From positions 1 through 64,000 of the forward strand of contig CAJTTM010000005.1 in assembly GCA_910579135.1 (NCBI GenBank): 64,000 nt of DNA, read 5' to 3'. A program made the position numbers and the translations under genes. Below the pieces are notes generated by a model. It was given only the letters and a program-made list of their open reading frames with translations, was not told the DNA's origin and did not search any database. This DNA comes from an uncultured Erysipelotrichales bacterium (GTDB lineage: Bacteria; Bacillota_I; Bacilli_A; Erysipelotrichales; Coprobacillaceae). Position 1 is the stretch's first letter, and every line of letters starts with the position of its first letter. Of this stretch, positions 1 through 8,591 are shown in pieces.

Positions 1-44
1 CCTCCCGTATCAGCATTTAATTATTTACGCTGTCTACTGGGAGG
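1..44. repeat. Imperfect inverted repeat at the window edge
   Basis: CCTCCC at 1-6 is matched by GGGAGG at 39-44, and CAGC at 11-14 by GCTG at 29-32, so the segment could fold as an interrupted stem. It lies downstream of the broken pyruvyl transferase gene. No T-tract follows on either strand, so I do not call it a terminator; it may be the edge of something cut by the window. Confidence 0.3.
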
Positions 45-76
45 TTATCATATCAGATTGAATTTGCATTTTTTAT

Positions 77-1411
77 TTATTTTATTCTCTTAATCTTTTT
101 ATAGACTTTCATAACTTTAAGATTATTTAATCTTTGAATTTCTTTTTCTAAATCTTTAATTTTCTTTTCTTTTTCTATTACTTTAGTAGATAAATTTTTG
201 TTTTGCTTTTTAAGATGATTAAACTCATCATCCTTTTTTCTTAATTCAACGAATCTACATAGATAATGATATTGTCCTTTACTAATTCTAGTACACATAT
301 CTTTTGTATCTTCCTCACTAGATACATTATCTAAATATAATAATTCTTTCACTGTTTTAAAATCATAGATACCTAAATTTGATGACATACCTAATTTTAC
401 AAATATATTATATAAATATTTATATAGTGTCATTAAATAGTTTTCATCTTTTTTATACTGCTTTTCTTCAACTTCAAATAATCTATTAACCACATTTTCA
501 GCGTTCCATTCTGCTAAATCTAAGGCTGCTTTAGATCGTTTGATGTTGTTATAAAACAATCCTACTTTTTCATTCCATTTAAGTGTTACTGATGGAATAT
601 CTAATGCATAAGAAATGATTGCAGAATGCATTCTTATAGATATTGTTTTTTCACACTTAGAAATAATTTCTACAAGTTCTCTTGTTGTATTTGGAATGAA
701 TATCTTATTTGATGGAATATGATATTCTTTTGCAAAATACATTAATGTAATATTATCTAAGAAATTTCCATTTGTATAAAATACATAATCCAATCCTTTA
801 TCATCTAATATCTTTCTTAAATCATCAAGATATTTCATCTCATCTCCTAAATACCAAGATAGTCCATTATCCTTAAACAGACCACCTCTTACTACATTTA
901 TTCCTATAGTTTTTTAGAAGAAATCGCATCAAAATGATAAATATATTCACTCCAACATGCAGGATCACAAACACTATTAATTTCTAATGATGTATCAGCA
1001 GCATATTTGCAAAATAAACCCTCATATTCTCTTACAGATACTGCTTTAATACATTTTCTTTTTAATATATTCACTAATTTATCTTCGGTTTCACTTGTTA
1101 TATCCATATTATTCACTCCCATAGAAGAGAATATTACAAGAATATGATGTTCATTAGCTATTTGAGTAATCCTATCTAAATATTGATAAAAATTCAAATA
1201 ACTCAATCCAAACAGCCCTCCACCTGCAAAGAAAATCATATCAGACGAAACAAGTAAATCGTTATCAATGTTCTTTAAATTCATTCTATTAATAGTATAA
1301 TCACTAATACTATGATTCTTCAAAACAATTTTTAATAAACTCTCAAAACAAATTCTTATCAGATTATCTCCATAAATTATCATCTATAAAAGAAATAATC
1401 AATATATTCAT
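77..1411 (-). pseudogene. Polysaccharide pyruvyl transferase, broken by three frameshifts
   Basis: Polysaccharide pyruvyl transferases add ketal pyruvate to cell-surface glycans. Conceptual translation from ATG 1409-1411 (GAGG-type site upstream) gives MNILIISFIDDN, then must shift frame near 1386 to reach YGDNLIRICFE; the body has GGGLFG and SSMGVNN and runs to a TAG at 904. A different frame over about 840-912 encodes GINVVRGGLFKDNGLSWYLG, and the original frame resumes at about 835 with YLDDLRK and SIRMHSA. All three breaks sit at short A/T runs: an extra T near 1387, a missing A in the run at 910-915, an extra A near 834. The family matches are good, so this is one gene with indels. It follows the TagGH/GDPD genes on the same strand, fitting surface glycan decoration. 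Sequencing error cannot be excluded, but neighbouring genes are clean. Confidence 0.8.
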
Positions 1412-1447
1412 ATACCCTATACCTCAATATTTATAACTAAATATCAA

Positions 1448-2422
1448 CTACTCATTTTCATCAAAGAATTTAAATGATGAACATATACCATAAACAGGCC
1501 AATATTTGATACTATTATAATTATCTTTTTCATTAATCAATGAAATTATAACTTTAATATTATTATCATCTAAATCTTCAATAAAATTATACTCAGCAAT
1601 TTTAAAATCCAGGAATACCATTAAATTATTTTCTTTTAAATAATCAATATCATTAAAGCTTACATCATCATCTTTGAATGCTAATTGAATATTTGGATTA
1701 AGTTTCTTAAAATAATTAAGAACATCTTTATTTGCTGACATAACAACAGCTCTATCTTCTAAATGATGTTTCTTTATAATATCATTTATCTTATCAATTA
1801 AAGTCAAATCCTCTTTAAAAAGATTGTGCTTTAATTCAATAAGTGGTGCAGTATTTGTATTCTCAACAATTGATAAACATTCATCTAATGTTGGAATATA
1901 TAAATCTGGATACCTATTTAAATTCTTTCCAGAAATAAATCTTTTTTCTTTAATATCCTTATAATCCAAATCCTCTACAAATTGATCAAACCCTGTCATT
2001 GGTTTTAAAGAATTACTAAATAAACATATAAATTCTTTATCTTTTGTCACTTGAAGGTTTGCCTCTACATAATCAAAACCAGCATCAACTGCAAGTTGAA
2101 AAGAAACTATTGTATTTTCTGGGGCCTGACTTTTTAAACCCATATGAGCAATATTTTTAATTTTCTCACGCATAAAATCATAAACATCAATAGTTAATCT
2201 TGCTTTCTTACCAATTGCAGAAGCACTAATATCTCCACGACCTTTTTTCAAACCAGTCACATTACCTTCATCATCAATTGATATAATATCAGGATCCTCA
2301 CTTTTATAAACAATCTTTTCGTTTTCTAACCCTATAATAGAAGCCTCAAACTTTTTTGTTTCTCCAATTGCTAATTGTTGATGATTTTTCAAATGGAAAC
2401 TTGGCCAATATACAATTCTCAT
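1448..2422 (-). CDS. Big_2 domain fused to a degenerate glycerophosphodiester phosphodiesterase-like domain
   Basis: About 324 aa. Residues 1-80 form a Big_2-type Ig-like fold (IISIDDEGNVTGLKKGRGDI), and residues 85-324 resemble GDPD TIM barrels (APENTIVSF, YVEANLQVTKD, IPTLDECLSIV, LIELKH). Key residues deviate: the HRG motif reads HMG, the E-x-D metal pair reads E-A-N, and the second catalytic His region (normally HD) reads FSN. It is therefore probably inactive or altered. There is no signal peptide, which is odd for a Big_2 protein. The ATG at 2420-2422 is preceded by AAAGAGG; a TTG 18 nt upstream would overlap the ABC gene and has no such site. The gene lies directly downstream of the TagGH exporter genes, so a role in cell-wall glycan or teichoic acid handling is inferred. 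Confidence 0.75.
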   Translation of the reverse strand: MRIVYWPSFHLKNHQQLAIGETKKFEASIIGLENEKIVYKSEDPDIISIDDEGNVTGLKKGRGDISASAIGKKARLTIDVYDFMREKIKNIAHMGLKSQAPENTIVSFQLAVDAGFDYVEANLQVTKDKEFICLFSNSLKPMTGFDQFVEDLDYKDIKEKRFISGKNLNRYPDLYIPTLDECLSIVENTNTAPLIELKHNLFKEDLTLIDKINDIIKKHHLEDRAVVMSANKDVLNYFKKLNPNIQLAFKDDDVSFNDIDYLKENNLMVFLDFKIAEYNFIEDLDDNNIKVIISLINEKDNYNSIKYWPVYGICSSFKFFDENE

Positions 2423-2436
2423 ATTTATTACCTCTT

Positions 2437-3258
2437 TCAATTACTCTTTATCATTCTCAAAAACTTATCCATAAAACTTTCTTTAGATACACTAGGTAAA
2501 AGTCTTTTTTCAAATTTTTTATCTAATTCTAATTTCTTTCTTTCTTTACCCAAATGATTTAAATAGCTGACATATTCAGAATAATGATCACATACCTCTT
2601 CTACTTCACCATATTCTTTTAATTGTCCACCCTCAATCCACATAGCTGTGTCACAAAATTCACGAACTTGTTTTAAAGTATGAGAAATAAATATAATTGT
2701 TTTTCCCTCTTCTTTTAATTCCATCATTTTATTTATACATTTTTGAGCAAACCCTTTATCTCCTACAGATAATGCCTCATCAACAATAAGAATATCAGGA
2801 TTCAAATATAAATTAATAGAAAAACCTAATCTAGATTTCATACCTGAAGAATATTTTTTAACTGATTGATACAAGAAATCACCAATCTCTGCAAAATCCA
2901 TAACTCCATCAATAATCTTATCAATTTCATCTCGTTTAAGTCCTAATAAAGCACCTTTTAACTCAATATTCTCTAACCCTGTTAATTGTTGATTAAGACC
3001 AGTATTAATGGCAATTAAAGCACTGCTACCATTAACCTTCATTTCTCCCTCATCAACATCAGCGATTTCTGATAAAACAAGTGACATAGTTGACTTTCCA
3101 GATCCATTAGTACCTAATATACCTACAACTTCACCTTTTTGAATCTTAAAGTTAATATCTTTTAAAGCATAAAATCTTTTATCATTTGTATATTTCTTAT
3201 CTTTAGACTTTAAAGTATAAATCTTTGAAACATGTTCAAATTCAATAGCATATTCCAT
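2437..3258 (-). CDS. tagH: Polysaccharide/teichoic acid export ABC transporter ATPase (TagH/Wzt-like)
   Basis: 273 aa. This is the nucleotide-binding subunit that powers export of undecaprenyl-linked wall teichoic acid or another surface glycan. Walker A is GTNGSGKST at residues 49-57, the signature is SSGMKSRLGFS near 137, Walker B ILIVDEAL near 155, and the H-loop is ISHT. There is only a short C-terminal extension, so it lacks the large extra domain of Bacillus TagH and the carbohydrate-binding domain of some Wzt proteins. The permease gene ends 11 nt upstream on the same strand, which makes the two a transcriptional pair. TagH versus Wzt is not separable from sequence alone, so the symbol is tentative. 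Confidence 0.85.
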   Translation of the reverse strand: MEYAIEFEHVSKIYTLKSKDKKYTNDKRFYALKDINFKIQKGEVVGILGTNGSGKSTMSLVLSEIADVDEGEMKVNGSSALIAINTGLNQQLTGLENIELKGALLGLKRDEIDKIIDGVMDFAEIGDFLYQSVKKYSSGMKSRLGFSINLYLNPDILIVDEALSVGDKGFAQKCINKMMELKEEGKTIIFISHTLKQVREFCDTAMWIEGGQLKEYGEVEEVCDHYSEYVSYLNHLGKERKKLELDKKFEKRLLPSVSKESFMDKFLRMIKSN

Positions 3259-3269
3259 TATGCCACCTC

Positions 3270-4079
3270 CTAAATCATATCAACAAATTTCTTTTTAAGC
3301 TTATACATCATATAACTTCCAAAAGCAAATAAAATAAATGTAATCACCCAAAAACAAACTCCACTCTTCCAATAATATAAAAAACCTCTATGAAAGAAAA
3401 AGCAATCTCTATAACCCTGTACTAAATAATAAATAGGATTAGCAGACATAATTTTATGTATAAGCGGCCATCTTTTTACATTATCAATACTCCATAAAAT
3501 AGGAGTTAAATATAACAATAAACGCATAATAGCAAGTATTAATTTACGAGTATCACGAGCAATCATATTTAATACAGATGTTGTTAATGATAAACAAATT
3601 GAAAAAATAACTGCACAAAAACAATAATAAATTAATCCTAACCAATGAACAGATGGATACCATCCATAGAACATAAAAACAAATACTAATATAATCATCA
3701 AACAACCATGATTAAATAACTCTTTCATTGATACAGTAGATGGTAAAATACTAACTGGGAATTTCATCTTTGTAATAACATTTAACTTTGTAAAAACAGC
3801 ATTACATCCATTTGTAATGCAAGGTGAAATAAAAAACCAAATAACCATACCACCTAACATCCAAGGCATATATGCAATACCATCTACTGCCTTTTTATTA
3901 AAAACTAAACCAAAAACAAAATAATATGTTAAAACTTGAATAAAAGGATTTGCGAAATTCCAAAAAATACCTAATTTAGAATCACGCATATCTGCAAGTA
4001 ACTCATATTTTGAAATAGATTTTATTCTATATAAATTATTTATGTTTTCAGACCAAACATATTTCATACTTTTAAACAT
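3270..4079 (-). CDS. tagG: Polysaccharide/teichoic acid ABC-2 permease (TagG/Wzm-like)
   Basis: 269 aa with about six hydrophobic membrane segments and the family's cytoplasmic N-terminus (SISKYELLADMRDSKLGIFWNFANPFIQVLTYYFVFGLVF), typical of TagG/Wzm/RfbA permeases of 260-280 aa. Such permeases dimerise and form the glycan channel with the adjacent TagH-like ATPase, whose gene starts 11 nt downstream. An AGGA-type site is visible upstream of the ATG. The following GDPD-like and pyruvyl transferase genes suggest that the exported polymer is, or was, pyruvylated. The polymer's identity cannot be read from this locus because no glycosyltransferases are inside the window. Confidence 0.85.
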   Translation of the reverse strand: MFKSMKYVWSENINNLYRIKSISKYELLADMRDSKLGIFWNFANPFIQVLTYYFVFGLVFNKKAVDGIAYMPWMLGGMVIWFFISPCITNGCNAVFTKLNVITKMKFPVSILPSTVSMKELFNHGCLMIILVFVFMFYGWYPSVHWLGLIYYCFCAVIFSICLSLTTSVLNMIARDTRKLILAIMRLLLYLTPILWSIDNVKRWPLIHKIMSANPIYYLVQGYRDCFFFHRGFLYYWKSGVCFWVITFILFAFGSYMMYKLKKKFVDMI

Positions 4080-4209
4080 TTTTTAATCCTCCTAAAATGT
4101 CTATCAAATCATATTTATAAACTATTTCTCACCTTATACAAATCTCCTCCTTTATCATTACAACCAAGCAATATATACACTAATTCTTACAAAATAGCAA
4201 TATTTTTTA

Positions 4210-4614
4210 TTAAAGTTTCTTTTCAAATTCCATCATCTCATTAACAGTTTCACTTGTTCCTTTATAAGTTACTCCATCAACTTTAAAATTATCATTTAAA
4301 ATATGTCTTACAATATATTTCTTACCATTACTTCTTTCAATAATAAAATTATATCTTAAAACCTCATCCCCATATTCAAAATAATCATTATCCATTCTTA
4401 CCTTTTGAATACAATTTAAAAATTCTTTGATTTGCTCATCACTAAGCATAACCTCTTCTTCACCTGGTCTTATTTCAACTCTAATACTTTCTATATCCTC
4501 GACCTCAAAACTAAGTAAAGGATTTCGATTTATATATATACGTGTTGTTACTCCAACGATTATAGTTGCAATCACAACAAGCCCTATAACTAAAATTGTT
4601 TTTTTGTTTTTCAT
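4210..4614 (-). CDS. Small membrane-anchored protein of unknown function
   Basis: 134 aa from ATG 4612-4614. AAAGGAG lies 8 nt upstream; the GTG three codons earlier would sit on top of that site. One N-terminal transmembrane segment (residues about 5-24, ILVIGLVVIATIIVGV) is followed by an extracytoplasmic domain of about 105 residues rich in charged beta-like segments. There is no lipobox and I recognise no family motif. It is separated from the tagGH genes by about 130 nt and from fucO by about 215 nt on the same strand. Function unknown. Confidence 0.6.
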   Translation of the reverse strand: MKNKKTILVIGLVVIATIIVGVTTRIYINRNPLLSFEVEDIESIRVEIRPGEEEVMLSDEQIKEFLNCIQKVRMDNDYFEYGDEVLRYNFIIERSNGKKYIVRHILNDNFKVDGVTYKGTSETVNEMMEFEKKL

Positions 4615-4784
4615 GAAAACCACTCCTTTATGTAAAACATTATAAATCTTTTTTATTTTTCTGTCACTAAAATTATATTAATTCTTATTTTATCACTTCT
4701 TTCCAATATAATTATGCTCATACGATTGCATAATATTATAACATTTTTGTATGGATAGTCTATGAATTTTTATGAAAACAAACG

Positions 4785-4811
4785 AAAAATCCCTAGAAGT
4801 AATACTTCTAG
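4785..4811 (-). terminator. Rho-independent terminator of fucO
   Basis: CTAGAAGT (4793-4800) and ACTTCTAG (4804-4811) form a perfect 8-bp stem with a 3-nt loop. On the minus strand it is followed within three nucleotides by TTTTT (4785-4789). It lies just past the fucO stop codon. Confidence 0.8.
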
Positions 4812-4828
4812 AGACTCTCAAATGAATT

Positions 4829-5974
4829 TTATAACAATTTTAAATATAATTCTTTTATTTCTTCAACACTTGTATCTCTTGGGTTGCCAGGACAGCAAGC
4901 ATCAGCTAAAGCTGATTCACTCAAGAAATCTAAATCTTCTTTTTTAACAATTTCTTTTAAATCTGCTGGAATTCCAACGTCTTGTGATAATTGTTTAACA
5001 GCATCTACAGCTGCCTTTCTATATTCTTCTTGCGTCATATCCGTTGTATCTACACCCATAGCTTCTGCAATATCCTTATATTTCTCATCAGTATATTCAG
5101 CATTATATTCCATAACTGTTGGTAAAATAATAGCATTTGCTACACCATGAGGAGTATCATATAAAGCACCTAAAGGATGAGCCATAGAATGAACCAATCC
5201 TAAACCAACATTAGAAAATCCCATACCAGCAACATATTGACCCAAAGCCATACCTTCTCTACCTTCTGGAGTATTATCAACTGCTCCTCTTAAAGATTTT
5301 GAAATAATTTCAATTGCTTTAATATGGAACATATCACTCATTTCCCAAGCACCTTTAGTAATATATCCTTCAATTGCGTGAGTCAAAGCATCCATACCAG
5401 TCGCTGCAGTTAATCCTTTAGGCATAGTTGACATCATATCTAGATCAACAAATGCAACAACAGGTATATCATGTACATCTACACATACCATTTTTCTATC
5501 TTTTTGAGCATCAGTAATAACATAATTAATTGTAACTTCTGCTGCAGTCCCTGCAGTTGTAGGTACTGCAAAAATTGGAGTACAAGGATTTTTAGTATCT
5601 GCAACCCCCTCTAAACTTCTTACATCTGCAAATTCTGGATTTCTATCAATAATACCCACCGCTTTTGCAGTATCCATAGAAGAACCTCCACCAATCGCAA
5701 TAATATAATCAGCATCAGCATTACGCAATGCTTCTACTCCATTTTGTACATTTTCAATCGTTGGATTTGGTTTGATATCAGAATAAATTTCATATGCTAA
5801 TCCTGCTTCGTCTAATAAATCTGTAACTTTTTTTGTTACACCAAATTTAATTAAGTCTGGATCAGAACAAACTAACGCTTTCTTAAAACCTCTTGCTTTT
5901 GCTTCTGTAGGAATTTCATTGATTGCTCCTTTTCCATGATAACTTGTTTCATTTAACACAAATCTGTTTGCCAT
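4829..5974 (-). CDS. fucO: Lactaldehyde reductase / 1,2-propanediol oxidoreductase (iron-containing alcohol dehydrogenase)
   Basis: 381 aa, the usual FucO length, with long stretches matching E. coli FucO as I recall it: IAIGGGSSMDTAKAVGIIDR, VPTTAGTAAEVTINYVITD, MGFSNVGLGLVHSMAHPLGA. FucO reduces lactaldehyde to 1,2-propanediol with NADH during fucose or rhamnose fermentation. The metal-binding D-A-L-T-H and the two later His residues (VHSMAHPLG and TPHG) are all present. AAAGGAG is 8 nt before the ATG. A promoter (TTGTTT, 18 bp, TAAAAT) and a 24-bp dyad lie just upstream, and a terminator follows, so the gene is monocistronic. No fucose or rhamnose genes are nearby; it could serve the glycyl-radical operon to the right, but that is inference. 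Confidence 0.92.
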   Translation of the reverse strand: MANRFVLNETSYHGKGAINEIPTEAKARGFKKALVCSDPDLIKFGVTKKVTDLLDEAGLAYEIYSDIKPNPTIENVQNGVEALRNADADYIIAIGGGSSMDTAKAVGIIDRNPEFADVRSLEGVADTKNPCTPIFAVPTTAGTAAEVTINYVITDAQKDRKMVCVDVHDIPVVAFVDLDMMSTMPKGLTAATGMDALTHAIEGYITKGAWEMSDMFHIKAIEIISKSLRGAVDNTPEGREGMALGQYVAGMGFSNVGLGLVHSMAHPLGALYDTPHGVANAIILPTVMEYNAEYTDEKYKDIAEAMGVDTTDMTQEEYRKAAVDAVKQLSQDVGIPADLKEIVKKEDLDFLSESALADACCPGNPRDTSVEEIKELYLKLL

Positions 5975-6005
5975 TTTCTTATCTCCTTTGTTTTATGATA
6001 ATTTT

Positions 6006-6059
6006 ATTTTATCATTCTTGTGAAATAAAAAACAAGTTACAAACGAAAGCGTTTGTAAC
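6006..6059 (-). promoter_or_regulatory. fucO promoter with adjacent 24-bp dyad operator
   Basis: On the minus strand -35 TTGTTT (6030-6035) and -10 TAAAAT (6006-6011) are 18 bp apart. Directly abutting the -35 is a perfect dyad: arms of 10 bp at 6036-6045 (GTTACAAACG) and 6050-6059 (CGTTTGTAAC) around AAAG. Its core resembles LacI-family and CcpA cre sites, with two mismatches to the cre consensus as I recall it. The position just upstream of -35 would suit an activator or a repressor overlapping the polymerase footprint. Confidence 0.6.
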
Positions 6060-6091
6060 ATTTATAAGATAAACCTCAACCTTTCATCTTT

Positions 6092-6475
6092 CTAATCACA
6101 AGATAATTTTCTAGTATATTTCAATATAGGTATAGCAGCATATATAGATACAATAATTTCTGTTATTGGCATAACCACCATAAAAAAGAAGAGTTTACCA
6201 AAGGAAAGAGCACGATAAATAATCTACTCAAATAAGACCCGATGATTTGTAGAACAATCAAGCAAAATTGAGCAGTAGATTTTGTAAATATATTGGCAAA
6301 TAACATTGAAACTAACATAGACAGAATTACCCACAGAACACTAAAGAAAGCAACTGAATATAATGCGTATTTTAATACTTCTCTTACCACAAAAACATAG
6401 TTGCATATGTAGGTTCATTATCATTCCTCAAATATGCAGTAAACATTTGATTAAGTAAAAACATTGGAAAGACCA
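6092..6475 (-). pseudogene. Remnant of a MATE-family efflux transporter
   Basis: Three minus-strand segments in different frames match consecutive parts of a MATE transporter: FLLNQMFTAYLRNDNEPTYA (about 6400-6470, a motif-like stretch typical of these proteins), LKYALYSVAFFSVLW with LFANIFTKSTAQ (6220-6390), and YRALSFGKLFFFMVVMPITE followed by a final helix ending at TAG 6092-6094. The frames do not join and sequence is missing between pieces, so the gene is dead. The N-terminal half is absent from the window, and what remains fits the last third of a protein of about 450 aa. Confidence 0.65.
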
Positions 6476-6723
6476 ATTAGATTGGTATCAACTACAGTAA
6501 CCCTAGCTATAATAAATCGTCTTTAGCTCCAAATAATAATAACTATGGTTTATCAAAGAAAAGAATTAATACTCAAAACACATTATAAATATCTTTCATT
6601 TTGGACTAACAGTCCATTGATTTTTTATATCTTTTGTTTAATAATAGTTTTATAGTCATTCACCTCAAAATATATATATGATTTTTATTGTTTTATCCTA
6701 ACTATAAAAAGGAGGTGAGTTTA

Positions 6724-6765
6724 ATGTTACCCTATTCTATCTTATACTCATGTTTCTTTCTATGA
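6724..6765 (+). CDS. Possible 13-aa leader peptide upstream of rpn
   Basis: A very strong site (AAAGGAGGTGAG) serves ATG 6724, which opens a 13-codon frame whose TGA (6763-6765) overlaps the ATG at 6762 as ATGA. This is either a real leader giving translational coupling to the Rpn gene, or the original Rpn start separated from the body by a frameshift. Confidence 0.3.
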   Translation: MLPYSILYSCFFL

Positions 6766-7622
6766 AACTTAAATCTCATGTTCTCCCTGATGCTTCTTTT
6801 AAAGATTTATTAAGAATTGATAATATCTTTGCAGATATTATCAATGTCACTCTCTTTTGTGGTCATCAAGTTATCAATCCTAACTGTCTTTCCTACTTCG
6901 ATACAGAGTTATCTCAAAATATCCAATACAATGATGATGTTCTATCTGTAATAAGAAGAAGTGATCTTATGAAAAGATATTCTTCTTCTCATATGAATAT
7001 TCTATTTGGTATTGAAATACAAAGTGTTCCAGATAAAAATATGCCTATAAGGATTGCAGGATATACCTATCTAAGTTATGTTATTCTGGATAAAAATAAA
7101 GAGAAGAAGATACCAGTGATCATGATTGTCTTATATGTAGGAGAAAGGAAATGGAAAGAAGGAAGAAGATTAAGTGAAAGTCTAGAAGTTCCAAAAAGTT
7201 TAGAAGATGTCTTTAATGACTTTCAGGCACCCATCTATGATATAAGGGAGATAGAGAGTGAAAGATGTCAGAGTGAAGAGTTAAGAGATTTAGTTGATTT
7301 ATTACAGAAGATATACAGAAAAGACTTTCAATTTAAAGAAAGAGAATACATTAAGGAAGCATGCATAGCTGCATTTTCATTAACTAGAGATCAAGAATTA
7401 TTAGAAATCGCAAATAAGAAAGAAGGTAAGATCAAAATGTGTGAAGCAATAAGAGAGCTAAGATATGAAGAAAGAATGAAAGGAAAAGAAGAAGGAGAAT
7501 CAAATGGAAGAGAAAAACAAAAATTAGAGATTGCAATAGAAATGAAAAAAGATAAGAGATTTAGTAATGAGGATATACAAAGATTTACTGGCTTATCTAT
7601 TGAACAATTATCTATGCTTTAA
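6762..7622 (+). CDS. rpn: Rpn-family recombination-promoting nuclease / putative PD-(D/E)XK transposase
   Basis: About 286 aa. The N-terminus (FKDLLRIDNIFADIINVTLFCGHQVINP) and the conserved FGIEIQSVPDKNMPIRIAGYTYLSYV core are typical of Rpn/PDDEXK-transposase-family proteins, which are abundant in gut Bacillota. The nuclease core includes E in the IEIQ strand. The C-terminus is a charged helix (GKEEGESNGREKQK) like the K/E-rich tails of the family. I chose ATG 6762 because it overlaps the stop of the upstream 13-codon frame that carries the strong ribosome binding site; ATG 6750 in the same frame is an alternative with no site of its own. E. coli RpnA promotes RecA-independent recombination; the role here is unknown. 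Confidence 0.75.
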   Translation: MKLKSHVLPDASFKDLLRIDNIFADIINVTLFCGHQVINPNCLSYFDTELSQNIQYNDDVLSVIRRSDLMKRYSSSHMNILFGIEIQSVPDKNMPIRIAGYTYLSYVILDKNKEKKIPVIMIVLYVGERKWKEGRRLSESLEVPKSLEDVFNDFQAPIYDIREIESERCQSEELRDLVDLLQKIYRKDFQFKEREYIKEACIAAFSLTRDQELLEIANKKEGKIKMCEAIRELRYEERMKGKEEGESNGREKQKLEIAIEMKKDKRFSNEDIQRFTGLSIEQLSML

Positions 7623-7763
7623 AAAAGAGTTTTGTTGGGTTTCGGGTTTGTCAAGAAAAGTGTGTAAATAATTTCAATTTATTTAAAGTTAATGTTATTT
7701 CATTGAAGGATTTTATATAAGTTATTGTAAATCTATATATTTAAATTTATGTGTAGCACTGAT

Positions 7764-7788
7764 AGGCTGAGTAAAATCTCAGCCTTTT
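7764..7788 (+). terminator. Hairpin terminator downstream of rpn
   Basis: AGGCTGAG (7764-7771) and CTCAGCCT (7778-7785) form an 8-bp stem with a 6-nt loop, followed by a short TTT. It is the only structured element I see in the gap 7623-7891 between the convergent rpn and transaldolase genes. Confidence 0.6.
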
Positions 7789-7891
7789 CACATATCATTA
7801 TTTATTTTAATACCCTATATATTCTTTTAAATAATCACTTATCATGAGGAGAGCCTACGGTTTAGTTTCACATTTTTTTACACTCTCTTTT

Positions 7892-8572
7892 TTATAAATC
7901 ACAAATTCCTTTTCCTTCTCCATAAATTGAGTACCAATCTGTATTAAAATCATCTACTGCTTTCTCTATATTTGGATTTGCAAAGATTTGTTTTAATACT
8001 GCTACTGGTGCTGTTATTGCTTCTGCTCCATTATTCAATGAATCTCTTACTTGTTGTACCCCTTTAAATGATGCTGCGATTATCTTACAATCATATCCAT
8101 CTGTGATAATTCTTGTCTGTAATTGATCTATAAGTTCAAATGGATCTGCTCCTAAATTCCCTATCCTATTAACATAGGGTGCTATATAGTCTGCTCCTGC
8201 TGCTAATGCCATATAGGCTTGCATTAAGTCATATACTGCTGTTGCTGTAACATTGATTCCTTCTTTCTTTAATGCTTTGATAGCCTTTACTCCTTCATAT
8301 GATACTGGTACTTTAATATAAACTTGATCATCTATTTCTTCTAAAATTCTATGTGCTTCTTTAATAATTGTTTCACAATCTTTTGATATCACTTGAATGT
8401 GTAAGCTTCTTTCTTCTCCGATAATATTTCTTATTTCTCTCATATGTTCAAAGAAATTCTTTGGACTTGTTGCCTTCACTATTGAAGGATTACTTGTCAC
8501 TCCTACAATTGGCATATGATCTACTGCATCTTTAATTTCTTCTAAGTTTATTGTATCAATTATAAATTCCAT
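7892..8572 (-). CDS. Fructose-6-phosphate aldolase / transaldolase-like protein (FsaA/TalC family)
   Basis: 226 aa, the length of the FSA subfamily rather than classical transaldolase. The Schiff-base Lys lies in YIKVPVS (K87), Asp in IIDT (D6), and Tyr in APYVNRI. Position 60 is Gln (HIQVIS), the residue that favours aldolase over transaldolase chemistry in E. coli FsaA. FSA enzymes split fructose-6-phosphate or analogues into dihydroxyacetone (or hydroxyacetone) and glyceraldehyde-3-phosphate. AAGGAGAG precedes ATG 8570-8572; an in-frame upstream ATG would overlap the previous gene. Last gene of an operon with a glycyl radical enzyme, as in talC/pfl2 loci of streptococci and pflCD/fsaB regions of enterobacteria. 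The true substrate is open. Confidence 0.82.
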   Translation of the reverse strand: MEFIIDTINLEEIKDAVDHMPIVGVTSNPSIVKATSPKNFFEHMREIRNIIGEERSLHIQVISKDCETIIKEAHRILEEIDDQVYIKVPVSYEGVKAIKALKKEGINVTATAVYDLMQAYMALAAGADYIAPYVNRIGNLGADPFELIDQLQTRIITDGYDCKIIAASFKGVQQVRDSLNNGAEAITAPVAVLKQIFANPNIEKAVDDFNTDWYSIYGEGKGICDL

Positions 8573-8591
8573 TTCTCTTCTCTCCTTATAT

